A DNA stretch of 56,568 nucleotides from a bacterium. GTDB lineage: Bacteria > Bacillota_I > Bacilli_A > RF39 > UBA660. The DNA is taken from positions 1 through 56,568 of the forward strand of contig JAUNMG010000001.1 of NCBI GenBank assembly GCA_030531905.1, given 5' to 3'. The position numbers and the translations under genes were made by a program. The notes under the pieces were generated by a model. It did not search any database. It saw only the letters and a list, made by a program, of their open reading frames with translations, and was not told the origin of the DNA. Positions 7,938-17,746 of the stretch are shown one piece after another (positions within the stretch are counted from its first letter, which is position 1; each line of letters starts with the position of its first letter).

Positions 7938-8696
7938 TTAGCTATCTAAGTCAAACAAATTATAAGTATTTTCAAGGGTTGTAGTCGAAACACTTTGTAA
8001 ACTAATATCTTTTATATCAGCAATTTTTTGGGCAATAATTGGAATATATTTTGAACTATTTGTTTTTCCACGAAATGGGTCTGGAGTAAGATAGGGACTA
8101 TCAGTTTCTAAAACTATATTTTCAAGAGATATTTTTTCTATAACATTTGAAAGTTTACTATTTTTAAAAGTTAAAACTCCACCTATTCCAAGTTTAAATC
8201 CCATTGAAATATAAATATTAGCAACTTCCAAACTTCCTGAAAAACAATGAATAATTCCTTTTACCTTATATTTCTTTAAAATATCTATTGTGTCTTTTAC
8301 AGCATCACGACTATGAATTACAACAGGAAGATTTAATTCTTCTGCCATAGATAATTGTTTTTCAAACAAATCTTTTTGTAAATTAATATTATCTTTTCCA
8401 TAATGATAATCAAGACCTATTTCACCAATTCCAACAATCTTTTTATTTTTTTGAATTAATTCTTTCATATAATCTAAATCAATACTTGTAATATAATTAG
8501 CTTCTTCAGGATGATATCCAATAGTAGCGTATATATCCTCATATTCATTAATATATCTAAAACTGTTTTTAATTTCTTCTCTAGTACATAAAGAAATTAT
8601 CATTTTATCTATTAAAGCTTCCTTATTTTCTTTATAAATTAAATTAATATCGTCATAATATTCACTAGACATATGACAATGTGTATCTATAAACAT
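7938..8696 (-). CDS. tatD: TatD family metal-dependent hydrolase/DNase
   Basis: A TatD-type TIM-barrel hydrolase of about 252 residues. The metal-binding start is MFIDTHCHM; later motifs are IGEIGLDYH, VIHSRDA, IHCFSGS and ETDSPYLTP. Members act as 3'-5' exonucleases or tRNA/DNA hydrolases. I chose the ATG at 8696 because AGGTGAT lies 4 bases upstream; the in-frame start 9 bases earlier has no such site. The pair metG-tatD is the B. subtilis order, but rnmV (ribonuclease M5), usually next, is absent and the fibre cluster sits there. Confidence 0.95.
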   Translation of the reverse strand: MFIDTHCHMSSEYYDDINLIYKENKEALIDKMIISLCTREEIKNSFRYINEYEDIYATIGYHPEEANYITSIDLDYMKELIQKNKKIVGIGEIGLDYHYGKDNINLQKDLFEKQLSMAEELNLPVVIHSRDAVKDTIDILKKYKVKGIIHCFSGSLEVANIYISMGFKLGIGGVLTFKNSKLSNVIEKISLENIVLETDSPYLTPDPFRGKTNSSKYIPIIAQKIADIKDISLQSVSTTTLENTYNLFDLDS

Positions 8697-8723
8697 TTCT
8701 ATCACCTAAAATAATAATAAAAC

Positions 8724-8752
8724 AAAAAAATATCACTTTCAATGATATTTTA
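8724..8752 (-). terminator. Terminator of the 56-residue gene
   Basis: On the minus strand AAATATCA pairs with TGATATTT and a T run follows. The stem begins at the stop codon. Confidence 0.75.
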
Positions 8753-8920
8753 AATTATCTTTTTTTCATACAATTTTAATTTTATATAATATATTGTAAT
8801 TATTACAAAATACAATATATCTATTGGTTCTTTACCTATTATTACCAATGGAAGCATTACTAATAAAAAAAGAGAATAAAAGAAATTAACAGTAAATAGT
8901 TTTTCTATCCTATGTTGCAT
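8750..8920 (-). CDS. Small membrane protein, unknown
   Basis: A 56-residue product with two hydrophobic stretches (about residues 9-27 and 32-48) ending in a basic tail. The ATG at 8920 is favoured over the upstream one because AAAGGAGAT lies 6 bases before it. A terminator overlaps the end, so it may be a separate short transcript. I do not recognise the family. A clear ribosome site and terminator make it likely to be real. Confidence 0.55.
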   Translation of the reverse strand: MQHRIEKLFTVNFFYSLFLLVMLPLVIIGKEPIDILYFVIITIYYIKLKLYEKKII

Positions 8921-9001
8921 AAAGATATCTCCTTTCATAAAATATTTACTACTTCAGATTCTACTACACACAACTACTTTAACATATCACAAAATATCAA
9001 A

Positions 9002-9039
9002 AAAAAGACAAAAACTAAAAATGAATTTGTCTTTTTTTA
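9002..9039 (-). terminator. Terminator of metG
   Basis: On the minus strand AAAAGACAAA pairs with TTTTTGTCTTT, followed by a long T run. It begins about 20 bases after the metG stop. A T run on both sides allows some activity in both directions. Confidence 0.8.
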
Positions 9040-9057
9040 CTTTGTTTACGTAAATTT

Positions 9058-10599
9058 TTACAGATTATGTTCCTTTTTAAAAGATTCTAAATCAATTCTT
9101 TGAAATAGAGGAGAAGCTTCATTTAGACTATAAACATTATTATCTACAAAATTTAAACTTTCATTTTCATTATTTATTTGATGTTTGATAGATTCTGCTG
9201 TATCAGGTAAATATGCACCTAAGAATAAAGCACTTACTCTTATTGATTCTAATAAATTGTATAATACTGTCATTAATCTATCTTTTTTAGCTTCATCCTT
9301 TGCTAAAACCCATGGAGTTGTTTCATCTATATATTTATTACTTGCTCTAAGTAAATTAAATATTTCTGTTACAGCGTCACTTATTTCAAGTTTTGACATT
9401 TTGTCCTCTACTTTTTCTTCTAATGAATTAATACTCTTAATAAATTCTTCATCAAAACTATCCATAACTTTTGGATTAGATATTTTACCATCAAAGTATT
9501 TATGTCCCATAGTAATTGTTCTTTGAACTAAATTTCCCAATATATTTGCTAAATCACCATTAATTCTTTCTATTAACAAGTCATATGTAATATTTCCATC
9601 ACTTGAGAATGGTATTTCATGAATTAAATAATATCTTACTGCATCTACCCCAAATAAATTTACTAAGTCATCTGCATAAATAACATTTCCTTTACTCTTA
9701 CTCATTTTATCGTTATTCATTAAAAGCCAAGGATGACCAAAAACTTTTTTAGGAAGTTCTAAACCAAGAGACCATAAAAAGCATGGCCAATAAATAGAAT
9801 GGAAGCGAATAATATCTTTTCCAATTAAATGAAGATCTGCAGGCCAATATTTCTTAAACATATCGCTTTGATTATCTACATCATAACCAATATTAGTTAT
9901 ATAGTTTGTTAAAGCATCTAGCCATACATAAACAACATGTTTAGGATCAAAATCTACAGGTATTCCCCAAGAAAAAGAAGTTCTAGATACACATAAATCC
10001 TGTAATCCTGGTTTAATAAAGTTATTCATCATTTCATTTTTTCTAGATTCTGGTTGAATAAAATCAGGATGAGATTCAATATAATCTTCTAATTTCTTTT
10101 GATATTTTGATAATTTAAAGAAATAAGCTTCTTCTTTTGATTCATGAACCTCTCTTCCACAATCAGGACATTTACCATCAACTAATTGGGATTCAGTCCA
10201 AAATGATTCACATGGAGTACAATAAAGGCCCTTATATTCACCTTTATAAATATCTCCTTGATCATACATTTTCTTAAATATATGTTGAACAACTTCTTCA
10301 TGTTTTTTATCAGTTGTTCTAACAAATTTATCATAACTAGTATTCATAATATCCCATATTCTTTTTATTTCTCCTGAAATATTATCAACATACTCTTGAG
10401 GTGTTACATTAGCCTCTTTGGCCTTTAGTTCAATTTTTTCACCATGTTCATCTGTACCAGTTTGAAAATAAACATCATATCCTTTTAATCTTTTATATCT
10501 TGCGATAGCATCTGCTAAAACAACCTCATAAGTATTTCCAATATGTGGCTTAGCTGATGTATAAGCAATTGCTGTACTTATATAAAATTTTTCTTTCAT
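9058..10599 (-). CDS. metG: Methionyl-tRNA synthetase MetG
   Basis: Charges tRNA-Met with methionine. The 513-residue protein has the class I signatures HIGN near residue 19 and KMSKS (MSKSKGN) near 300. A zinc knuckle has Cys pairs CTPC and CPDC around residues 127-147. The EMAP/Trbp111-like tRNA-binding domain that extends the B. subtilis enzyme to about 660 residues is missing, so this is the short form. Expression is under a methionine T-box (10640-10872) with its own promoter. tatD follows downstream, past a terminator and a small gene. Confidence 0.98.
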   Translation of the reverse strand: MKEKFYISTAIAYTSAKPHIGNTYEVVLADAIARYKRLKGYDVYFQTGTDEHGEKIELKAKEANVTPQEYVDNISGEIKRIWDIMNTSYDKFVRTTDKKHEEVVQHIFKKMYDQGDIYKGEYKGLYCTPCESFWTESQLVDGKCPDCGREVHESKEEAYFFKLSKYQKKLEDYIESHPDFIQPESRKNEMMNNFIKPGLQDLCVSRTSFSWGIPVDFDPKHVVYVWLDALTNYITNIGYDVDNQSDMFKKYWPADLHLIGKDIIRFHSIYWPCFLWSLGLELPKKVFGHPWLLMNNDKMSKSKGNVIYADDLVNLFGVDAVRYYLIHEIPFSSDGNITYDLLIERINGDLANILGNLVQRTITMGHKYFDGKISNPKVMDSFDEEFIKSINSLEEKVEDKMSKLEISDAVTEIFNLLRASNKYIDETTPWVLAKDEAKKDRLMTVLYNLLESIRVSALFLGAYLPDTAESIKHQINNENESLNFVDNNVYSLNEASPLFQRIDLESFKKEHNL

Positions 10600-10639
10600 A
10601 AATATTCCTCCTTCTACAAAAGTTTATCTATAATATTTT

Positions 10640-10872
10640 ATTATAAAATAAAAAAATTACTATAATATAAGGACGAATTACTCCGTGGTACCACCTTATT
10701 TTATAATAAATATATTATACACTCTAAATAGTTAACGCCTATCTACGATTATACCTACATATCGATATAATAGTTCGAAAGCCATACTTTATAAAAAACT
10801 TATATCTTTTTCCACCAACAAGACTCTCTTTTAAAAGTTTCTTTTATAAAGCTCTTTCTCATCACTTTTGTT
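10640..10872 (-). promoter_or_regulatory. Methionine T-box riboswitch of metG
   Basis: On the minus strand the T-box core AAGGTGGTACCACGG (10683-10697) is perfect. Upstream lie the stem I elements AAAGAG, AGAGAGTC and TGGTGGAAAAAG, and a loop with an ATG specifier in AAGTATGGCTTT, which matches the metG target. ATAAGG in the core can pair with CCTTAT to form the terminator, followed by a T run at about 10650-10656. Uncharged tRNA-Met would bind both sites and switch to the antiterminator. Confidence 0.93.
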
Positions 10873-10878
10873 AGGCTT

Positions 10879-10907
10879 ATTTTAGCACATTAATTTTTAT
10901 TCTTCAA
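10879..10907 (-). promoter_or_regulatory. Promoter of the T-box/metG transcript
   Basis: On the minus strand TTGAAG (10902-10907) and TAAAAT (10879-10884) are 17 bases apart. The -35 overlaps the last codons of spoVT. Transcription would start near 10872. Confidence 0.65.
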
Positions 10908-11427
10908 TATGTTTTCCTAAAAAATTAGCTGCAAAAGAAGCAAGTTTTACATCAGTATCATTGATATTTTCATTTTCTGAAAAAATTATTACACTTCCCA
11001 TAACATCTCCATTTGTAATAATTGGAGTTATAGTATAACTATATTTTTCTTTTAAGCCATCTATAAATTCTATTTCAGTAATACTTTTTTCTGTTATTAT
11101 TTCCCTGTCATTTAATTTTTCCTCTAAATATTTAGAAATATTTTTTTTAAAGTAAGCATTCTTATTATTTCCTGATATTGCAATCACACTATCTCTGTCA
11201 GTAATTAAAACGTTTTTAAGTAAAACCTGATTTATTGTATTAACTAAATCTTTACAAATATCATTTAAATCATTCATAGATGAATATTTTTTTAAAGCTA
11301 TCATTTCATCTTCAACAAATATTTCTAGTGACTCTCCATCTCTAATTCTAAGATTTCTTCTTATTTCCTTAGGTATTACTATTCTCCCTAAATCATCTAT
11401 TCTTCTTACTACACCAGTTGTTTTCAT
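10897..11427 (-). CDS. spoVT: SpoVT, AbrB-type sporulation regulator
   Basis: A 176-residue regulator. The N-terminal swapped-hairpin DNA-binding domain is MKTTGVVRRIDDLGRIVIPKEIRR, and a GAF-like C-terminal domain starts near residue 55. Length and layout match B. subtilis SpoVT, which tunes sigma-G genes in the forespore. I chose the ATG at 11427, with AGGAGAG just upstream; an upstream in-frame ATG would add six residues. TTGAAT-17-TATAAA lies at 11494-11522. The overlapping TGAATA also resembles a sigma-G -35, but no matching -10 is clear. Confidence 0.93.
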   Translation of the reverse strand: MKTTGVVRRIDDLGRIVIPKEIRRNLRIRDGESLEIFVEDEMIALKKYSSMNDLNDICKDLVNTINQVLLKNVLITDRDSVIAISGNNKNAYFKKNISKYLEEKLNDREIITEKSITEIEFIDGLKEKYSYTITPIITNGDVMGSVIIFSENENINDTDVKLASFAANFLGKHIEE

Positions 11428-11493
11428 GACTCTCCTCACTTTCATCTATAAATATTATTTCTAAAATTTTTCAGTTTATACTAATTTTTAACC

Positions 11494-11522
11494 TTTATAA
11501 TAATATTATAATATTTATTCAA
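11494..11522 (-). promoter_or_regulatory. Promoter of spoVT
   Basis: On the minus strand TTGAAT (11517-11522) and TATAAA (11494-11499) are 17 bases apart. The region is very AT-rich, so chance matches are likely. Confidence 0.45.
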
Positions 11523-11561
11523 TAAAATTCCTTTGGTAAATATTTCCAAATAGTAAACTTC

Positions 11562-11589
11562 AAAAAAAAGAATGCTATTTCTAGCATTC
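11562..11589 (-). terminator. Terminator after the coiled-coil gene
   Basis: On the minus strand GAATGCTA and TAGCATTC (11570-11589) form a perfect stem with a 4-base loop and eight T. The stop codon of the gene at 11581 lies inside the stem. Confidence 0.9.
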
Positions 11590-12246
11590 CTTCATTTCTT
11601 CATCAAAGAGATGTGAATTTGATTTTGTAAAAAGATATCTTTCTCCTTGTTCTAAAATACCACTAAGTAAGGTTCTATCTTTAACCATCGTTTTTATAGC
11701 AATACTTTCATTGAGTTGTTTTTGATAAGTAGATTTCATGAACTTTGTGAAAGCTTTATTTATTCTACTTTTTATCTCTTCATCTATACCATCTTCATAA
11801 ATTGTATCTAAATTATTAAATAAAATTTCAGTTTGAGATAAATCAAGTATTTTCTTTAAATCCTGTTTCAAAGTCTTATTAATTGAATCTAATTCTTTCT
11901 TTTGGATTTTAATAATTTCAGTTTCTCGTTCTGGTACAAACTCATCAATCTTTTTGATTAAATAATCTTCTCGAATCTTTCTTAAACTTAAAAGTTTATC
12001 TTCTAAAAAATCACGATAATTTTTTATTAAAGTATCAAGTTTTTCAGTACTTAAAATAATCTTTTCTTTCTTAGCCAAAGAAATCAATTTAGTTTTAATA
12101 ATATCCATTGAATCTAATGGTGGCTTTTTAATAAGTGATATAATATCATTTTCTACAAGAGCTTTTGTATTATTTATAACTATTTCCTTAGTAGCATTTT
12201 TATAGGTATTTAAGTGCTGTTTCTTTATCTGTTCCATATCATTCAT
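11581..12246 (-). CDS. Unknown helical protein between mfd and spoVT
   Basis: A 221-residue soluble protein rich in Lys, Glu, Ile and Leu, with no signal peptide and no membrane helix. Residues about 60-150 look like long coiled coil (runs such as LLSLRKIREDYLIKKIDEF). I do not recognise a family. In B. subtilis no equivalent lies between mfd and spoVT; many Firmicutes have a PrsA-type foldase near here, but this protein has neither a lipobox nor a PpiC motif. A GAGGAGG ribosome site precedes the ATG and a perfect terminator follows, so expression is likely. Confidence 0.8.
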   Translation of the reverse strand: MNDMEQIKKQHLNTYKNATKEIVINNTKALVENDIISLIKKPPLDSMDIIKTKLISLAKKEKIILSTEKLDTLIKNYRDFLEDKLLSLRKIREDYLIKKIDEFVPERETEIIKIQKKELDSINKTLKQDLKKILDLSQTEILFNNLDTIYEDGIDEEIKSRINKAFTKFMKSTYQKQLNESIAIKTMVKDRTLLSGILEQGERYLFTKSNSHLFDEEMKEC

Positions 12247-12297
12247 ATAAATACCTCCTCGATTTTGACTATATCAAGAATAACAATCCTTTATACT

Positions 12298-15200
12298 TTA
12301 GTCAAGAGGATTTTTCAAATTATTTAAAATTAATTCCAGTAATTCAGTTAAATAAAATAGTGGATGTTTATCAAGTTTTATTGTATCTAAAATTATCAAT
12401 AAATTACTTCCTCTACTCTTAAATCTAAACATATTACTTATCTTAAATGACTCCATAAATAATTCTTCTGTATCAAGATTTTTAACTACATCTTCTGGAA
12501 AACATAATTCAATATAATTTTTAGTTTCAACAACATTCTTAATACCTATTTTAAGAGCCTGTTTTTCAAACCATTCCTCATACATATAAATTAATGTCTT
12601 ATCGTCAATCTTACCAAAACGATCCTCTAATTCCAATTTTATCTTTTCTAATTTTTCTTTAGAGTCAATTTCATTTATCATACGATGAATTTCTATTTTT
12701 AGACTTTCATCACTAACATATGTATCCTTAATATGAGTATCTACATTTATTAGAGGTTTAGCACTATCATCCTCATCATCTTCTACTATTAAACCTTTTC
12801 TCTTATTAACTTCGTTATCTAGCATTTTTAAATACAAGTCAATTCCAACAGTATCAATAAATCCTGCTTGTTCACTACCAAGTATATCTCCAGCTCCTCT
12901 TATTGATAAATCCCTTGTTGCAATAGAAAAACCACTACCTAGTTCAGTAAATTCCTTGATAACATTAAGTCTTTTTATAGCTGTTTCTGTTAATACCTTA
13001 GATGGTTGGTACATCAAATAAGCATAAGCAAATTTATTACTTCTTCCAACACGACCCCTTATTTGATATAGTTGACTTAAACCAAATCTATCAGCATTTA
13101 AAATAATTAATGTATTAACATTTGGAATATCTATTCCTGTTTCAATTATAGTAGTACATAGTAAAATATCAAATTCATGATTAATAAAAGCATACATTTT
13201 ACTTTCAAGTTCTTGCTTAGTCATCTGTCCATGAGCAAATGTAATTCTTGCCTCTGGAACTAATTTATTAAGTTCAGCAAGCTTAGTTTGTATTTTTTCA
13301 ACGCTATTATAGAGAATAAAAACTTGTCCTTTTCTTGATAATTCTTTATAAATAGCGTCTTTTATTAATTGCTTGTTTTCTTCAACTACATAAGTTTGAA
13401 TTGGATATCTATCAACTGGAGGAGTTTCAATTAATGATAAACTTCTCATACCAACCATTGACATTTGTAATGTTCTAGGAATAGGCGTTGCGGTTAAGGT
13501 TAAAACATCAACATTAGTTTTATATGCCTTGATTTTTTCTTTATGAACAACACCAAATCTCTGTTCCTCATCGATTACTAATAAACCTAGATTAACTGGT
13601 TCTACATCACTACTTAACAATCTATGAGTACCAAAAACAATATCAATAATACCACTTTTTAAACCATCTAAAATTCTCTTTTGCTCTTTCGGAGTAGTAA
13701 AACGATTTAAAAGGGCTATATTTACAGGAACATTTTTAAATCTCTTTAAAGCATTTTCATAATGTTGAGTTGATAAAATTGTAGTTGGACATAAAAACAA
13801 TACTTGCTTAGAATCTGCTACTGCTTTCATAGCTGCTCTAAAGGCAACTTCTGTCTTTCCAAATCCAACATCACCACATAATAATCTATCCATTGGCATA
13901 GCTTTTTCCATATCTTCTTTAATCTGTGATACAGCTAAAGCTTGATCCTTTGTTAAAGTAAAACCACAATCATTTTCAAATTCTTCTTGAAGTTCTGAAT
14001 CTTTACTAAAAGCAAAACCTTTTTTTAATTCTCTTTCAGCATACAATTTTAATAATTTATCTGCCATGTCAGCAACTTTTTGACGAACTCTTTGTTTTGT
14101 CTTTTTCCAATCAATTCCATCCATTTTATTAACTTTAGGAACCATTCCTTCTTTACCAACATATTTATACAACAAATCTATTTTTTCAACAGGAATATAC
14201 AGTTTATCTTTACCACTATATAAAACTTCTATATAATCTTTACTAATTCCACCTACAGTTAATACTTTTATTCCATTATAAATACCAATACCATGAGCAT
14301 TATGAACAACATAATCTCCAATTTCTAAATTATTAATATCTTTTATTTTAGAACCATATTTAAATTTAGTTTTAAAAGACTTAGATTTTTCTTGGGAAAT
14401 AAAGAGTTCATGAGCTGTTAGAAAAACAAAATCGTTATAAATAAATCCTTCATTTAATTCTTTTTCTACAATATTAACTTTCTTCAAATGAATATCATCA
14501 AAAGAAGTTTCAATAATTTTCATATTCAAATTTTTTATTAAGTTCTTTTTCTGACGTTTTAAAATACAAATAATAACTGTTTTATTTTGAGAAATAATGT
14601 TATTAATAAAATTATTAATTGATTCTATATTTTCATTAAATTGTTGAATAGTTTGAACATTATAATTAATTATTGAATCTTTATCTAACATAGAAGATAA
14701 GTTATTTACACTTAAATAATACATGAACTCTTTTTCATCTAAACTATTAAAGTCAAACATATAATTACCTTTAAAATCCATATCTTTTGTACTTCTATAA
14801 TCTAATACTTCCTGCATTATCTGTTTATAAGATATTTCTAATTGACTATAATCTTTATAAATTACAATACAATCATCTAAATATTTTGTAATATTAACAC
14901 AATTAATATAATCAGGTAAATATTTTTGACTTTTAACAATTTCTTCATCTAAAGAACAAATAAATTCTGAAATTGGTCTTATTTCAATTGAATTAATTTC
15001 CTTGATTGATCTTTGATTATTTGGATTAAAATATCTAATAGAATCTATTTCATCACCAAAAAACTCTATTCTAACAGGGTTATCTTCTCCTAAAGGATAA
15101 ACGTCTATTACATAACCTCTAATACCAAATTCTCCAGTTTTTGTTACTATTGATTCTTTTTTATATCCTAATTTATCCAAAGATTTTACTAAATCTTTAG

Positions 15201-15606
15201 GTTCTATAGTAAAACCTTTATTAATATTTAAAATAGCATCTTGATATAACTTCTTTTCTGGTAAAAATCTAAGATATCCCATTAAATTTGTAACTACTAT
15301 TTTTTTATCATTTAAAAATGTTGCATTAAGTGTTTCTAATCTATTTATTTCTAAATCCGGACTAATTGCGATTGCCTCACTAGTTAAAAAATCATCCATC
15401 GGAAATAAATAATTATTTGTTGTATAAGAATCAAGTGAGGACATAATTTTGTTAGCCTCATATAAAGAATTAACAACTACCAAAATATTTTTACTAGTTT
15501 TCTTTTGCAATTCAGTTAAATACAAACTAAAAAATTCATCGGTAATTCCAGTTATACCCATGCATTTTTTATAATTTATATCTATTATATTACTTAATAT
15601 ATCCAT
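12298..15606 (-). CDS. mfd: Transcription-repair coupling factor Mfd
   Basis: Mfd removes RNA polymerase stalled at lesions and recruits UvrA. At 1102 residues the length is near the family norm. UvrB-like modules lie at the N-terminus (LFPMDDFLTSEAIAISPD). The RNA polymerase-interacting domain starts near residue 430 (GDYVVHNAHGIGIY). The SF2 translocase has Walker A GDVGFGKTE, the DEEQ box DEEQRFGV, LTATPIPRTL and the QIRGRVGRS motif VI. The TRCF C-terminal domain follows. It starts 6 bases after pth, in the usual pth-mfd order. Confidence 0.98.
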   Translation of the reverse strand: MDILSNIIDINYKKCMGITGITDEFFSLYLTELQKKTSKNILVVVNSLYEANKIMSSLDSYTTNNYLFPMDDFLTSEAIAISPDLEINRLETLNATFLNDKKIVVTNLMGYLRFLPEKKLYQDAILNINKGFTIEPKDLVKSLDKLGYKKESIVTKTGEFGIRGYVIDVYPLGEDNPVRIEFFGDEIDSIRYFNPNNQRSIKEINSIEIRPISEFICSLDEEIVKSQKYLPDYINCVNITKYLDDCIVIYKDYSQLEISYKQIMQEVLDYRSTKDMDFKGNYMFDFNSLDEKEFMYYLSVNNLSSMLDKDSIINYNVQTIQQFNENIESINNFINNIISQNKTVIICILKRQKKNLIKNLNMKIIETSFDDIHLKKVNIVEKELNEGFIYNDFVFLTAHELFISQEKSKSFKTKFKYGSKIKDINNLEIGDYVVHNAHGIGIYNGIKVLTVGGISKDYIEVLYSGKDKLYIPVEKIDLLYKYVGKEGMVPKVNKMDGIDWKKTKQRVRQKVADMADKLLKLYAERELKKGFAFSKDSELQEEFENDCGFTLTKDQALAVSQIKEDMEKAMPMDRLLCGDVGFGKTEVAFRAAMKAVADSKQVLFLCPTTILSTQHYENALKRFKNVPVNIALLNRFTTPKEQKRILDGLKSGIIDIVFGTHRLLSSDVEPVNLGLLVIDEEQRFGVVHKEKIKAYKTNVDVLTLTATPIPRTLQMSMVGMRSLSLIETPPVDRYPIQTYVVEENKQLIKDAIYKELSRKGQVFILYNSVEKIQTKLAELNKLVPEARITFAHGQMTKQELESKMYAFINHEFDILLCTTIIETGIDIPNVNTLIILNADRFGLSQLYQIRGRVGRSNKFAYAYLMYQPSKVLTETAIKRLNVIKEFTELGSGFSIATRDLSIRGAGDILGSEQAGFIDTVGIDLYLKMLDNEVNKRKGLIVEDDEDDSAKPLINVDTHIKDTYVSDESLKIEIHRMINEIDSKEKLEKIKLELEDRFGKIDDKTLIYMYEEWFEKQALKIGIKNVVETKNYIELCFPEDVVKNLDTEELFMESFKISNMFRFKSRGSNLLIILDTIKLDKHPLFYLTELLELILNNLKNPLD

Positions 15607-15612
15607 AAAACA

Positions 15613-16179
15613 TCACCTGTTTTTTTGATTATATTTATTCATTAATTTAGAAAAATCCATTTTAAAATAATCATCAATTATATCAATACTTTTTTCTTTA
15701 ACTACATTAAGTTTTTCCTTCTCTTCTTTAGACAACTTTCCTAAAACATAATCCTTAGTATCTAAATCTTTACGATTAGAAATACCTACTTTCAATCTTT
15801 TATAAACCTTAGTTTTTAGATTTTGTTCAATATTTTTTAACCCGTTATGCCCGCCACTACTACCAGACTCTTTAAGTTTAAAATTTCCACATTCTAAGTC
15901 TAAATCATCATTTATTATCAAAATATCATTAATATTAATTTTATAGAAGTTTACGTATTTTATTAAAACATCTCCACTTAAATTAATATAAGCTTGAGGT
16001 TTTAAAAAGATAACCTCTTCACCATATAAATTTGTCTTTAAATACAAGCCATTATTTTTTGATTTAAAACTACCTAACTTTTTTGTTTCTACATAATTAT
16101 CAACAATATTAAAACCAATGTTATGTCTAGTATTTTCATATTCTTTTCCAGGATTTCCTAATCCTACAATTAGCTTCAT
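15613..16179 (-). CDS. pth: Peptidyl-tRNA hydrolase
   Basis: Pth releases peptides from peptidyl-tRNA that drops off the ribosome. The 188-residue protein has the family motifs GLGNPGKEYENTRHNIGF (catalytic His in TRHNIG), KPQAYINLSG, ILIINDDLDL and GSSGGHNGLK. The stop codon is TGA, one of two clear cases here of UGA as stop. It sits between rsmI and mfd with 5-6 base gaps, so all three are one operon. Immediate neighbours suggest a constitutive translation-repair operon. Confidence 0.98.
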   Translation of the reverse strand: MKLIVGLGNPGKEYENTRHNIGFNIVDNYVETKKLGSFKSKNNGLYLKTNLYGEEVIFLKPQAYINLSGDVLIKYVNFYKININDILIINDDLDLECGNFKLKESGSSGGHNGLKNIEQNLKTKVYKRLKVGISNRKDLDTKDYVLGKLSKEEKEKLNVVKEKSIDIIDDYFKMDFSKLMNKYNQKNR

Positions 16180-16184
16180 CTAAA

Positions 16185-17024
16185 TCACTTCCTTGTATGA
16201 TACTCTTTATATATTATTGATTTTGCCACATTTCTTTCTTTAGCTACTTTCTTGATAGCATCTTTCTCAGTTAGGCCATCTTCTATATATAAATTAACAT
16301 GTTCCAAAATATCTAAATCATTATAATCTACTTTTTGAGTGTTACCTTCTACAATTAAAACTATTTCACCTTTAATCGAATCTACTTGTTCTACTAACTC
16401 ACTTATTGTACCACGAATATACTCTTCATATAATTTTGACAATTCCCTTGCTAAACATATCTTTCTATCTCCAAATACTTGATACATATTATTTAAGGTG
16501 TTTTTAATTCTGTGAGGTGCTTCATAAAATATTAATGTATAAGGAAAATATTGAAGTGTTTTTAATTCTTGAACTTGTTTAGCATCTTTTGCATTTAAAA
16601 ATCCATAAAATAAAAATTTAGATGGAAAAATTCCAGATGAAATAAGAGCTGGAACAAAAGCAGTAGCACCAGGTAAACCTATAACGCTTAAATTGTTCTT
16701 TATTACTTCATTCACCACATTAAATCCAGGATCACTAATAATTGGACTTCCTTGATCAGTTACCAACCCTATCTTTTTGCCTTCCTTTAAAAGTTCAACA
16801 ACCTCATATTTTACCTTATCTTCATTATATTCATGACAACTAATTAATTTTTTCTTGATACCATATTTACTTAAAAGACTCCCAGTTACTCTAGTGTCTT
16901 CGCATAATACAATATCAACTTCTTTCAATAAATTTAAACTTCTAACTGTAATATCATCTAAATTACCAATTGGAGTTGGAATTAAATATAGATTGTTTTC
17001 TTGATTATAACTTTTTTGATTCAT
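16185..17024 (-). CDS. rsmI: 16S rRNA 2'-O-ribose C1402 methyltransferase RsmI
   Basis: RsmI methylates the 2'-O of C1402 in the ribosomal P site. At 279 residues it fits the tetrapyrrole-methylase family. Motifs are LYLIPTPIGNLDDIT at the start, DIVLCEDTRVT, LVTDQGSPIISDPG and VIGLPGATAFVPALISSG. The short C-terminal helical domain ends in IYKEYH. The ATG overlaps the trmN6 stop as TAATG. In B. subtilis yazA (GIY-YIG) lies between trmN6 and rsmI; it is missing here. Confidence 0.96.
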   Translation of the reverse strand: MNQKSYNQENNLYLIPTPIGNLDDITVRSLNLLKEVDIVLCEDTRVTGSLLSKYGIKKKLISCHEYNEDKVKYEVVELLKEGKKIGLVTDQGSPIISDPGFNVVNEVIKNNLSVIGLPGATAFVPALISSGIFPSKFLFYGFLNAKDAKQVQELKTLQYFPYTLIFYEAPHRIKNTLNNMYQVFGDRKICLARELSKLYEEYIRGTISELVEQVDSIKGEIVLIVEGNTQKVDYNDLDILEHVNLYIEDGLTEKDAIKKVAKERNVAKSIIYKEYHTRK

Positions 17025-17746
17025 TACTCTTCACCTAGTCCTTGACATATATTAGAATATTCAACAGTCATTATACCATTTTTTTCATAAAGTACAAATG
17101 GTTGTAAGACTTTTACCATTGTGTTACCATTTTTAGATGCTTCTATTAAAACTAATTTCGATGGTTTATCTATAGTATCATGAATAAATCTTAAAGTACT
17201 AATAGAAAAATTATTTAATTCTAATAAATTAAAAATCTCATCTAACCTTGCAGTATTATAAATCAAATATAGAAAACCTCTATCTTTTAATATTTTTTTA
17301 CTAGCTATAATTAATTCTTCTAATGATAAGAAATTTTCATGTTTAGCATTATCTTTTATAGTTTTGTTTTGTTCTTTAGAAAAATATGGAGGATTAGAAA
17401 TTACTATATCATATTTATTTAAGTTTACAGATTGAGTTGAGTAATTCCTAATATCATCATGGATTAAATTAATACTTTTATCTAGATGGTTTATTTCAAT
17501 TGTCTTTGTAAATAATTCAACCAATTCTTTTTGAATTTCAATTGCATCTACTACTACATCACTTTTCATAGTTAAAATCAATGGAATAATTCCTGTTCCT
17601 GTACCGATATCCAAAACCTTTTTAGTTGTTAATTTATATTTTACAAAATTAGCAAGCAAAACACCATCTATAGAAAACTTAAAATAATTATCATCTTGAT
17701 AAATTTTTCTATTTTTATAACCTAAAACATCATTTACTACTATCAT
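17024..17746 (-). CDS. trmN6: tRNA1(Val) adenine-37-N6 methyltransferase (TrmN6/YabB type)
   Basis: A 240-residue class I SAM methyltransferase. The SAM loop is VLDIGTGTGIIPLIL near residue 44, and the adenine-N6 motif NPPY occurs in DIVISNPPYFSKEQ. Family members methylate N6 of A37 in tRNA-Val. It overlaps ricT by 17 bases and rsmI by one, so translation is coupled. B. subtilis places yabA, the DnaA-binding initiation brake, between ricT and this gene. No such gene is present here. Confidence 0.9.
   Translation of the reverse strand: MIVVNDVLGYKNRKIYQDDNYFKFSIDGVLLANFVKYKLTTKKVLDIGTGTGIIPLILTMKSDVVVDAIEIQKELVELFTKTIEINHLDKSINLIHDDIRNYSTQSVNLNKYDIVISNPPYFSKEQNKTIKDNAKHENFLSLEELIIASKKILKDRGFLYLIYNTARLDEIFNLLELNNFSISTLRFIHDTIDKPSKLVLIEASKNGNTMVKVLQPFVLYEKNGIMTVEYSNICQGLGEE

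Noticed and set aside
15613..16179. UGA read as tryptophan (Mycoplasma code)
   Set aside because: pth and yabG end cleanly at TGA at the expected length and Trp codons in these genes are TGG.
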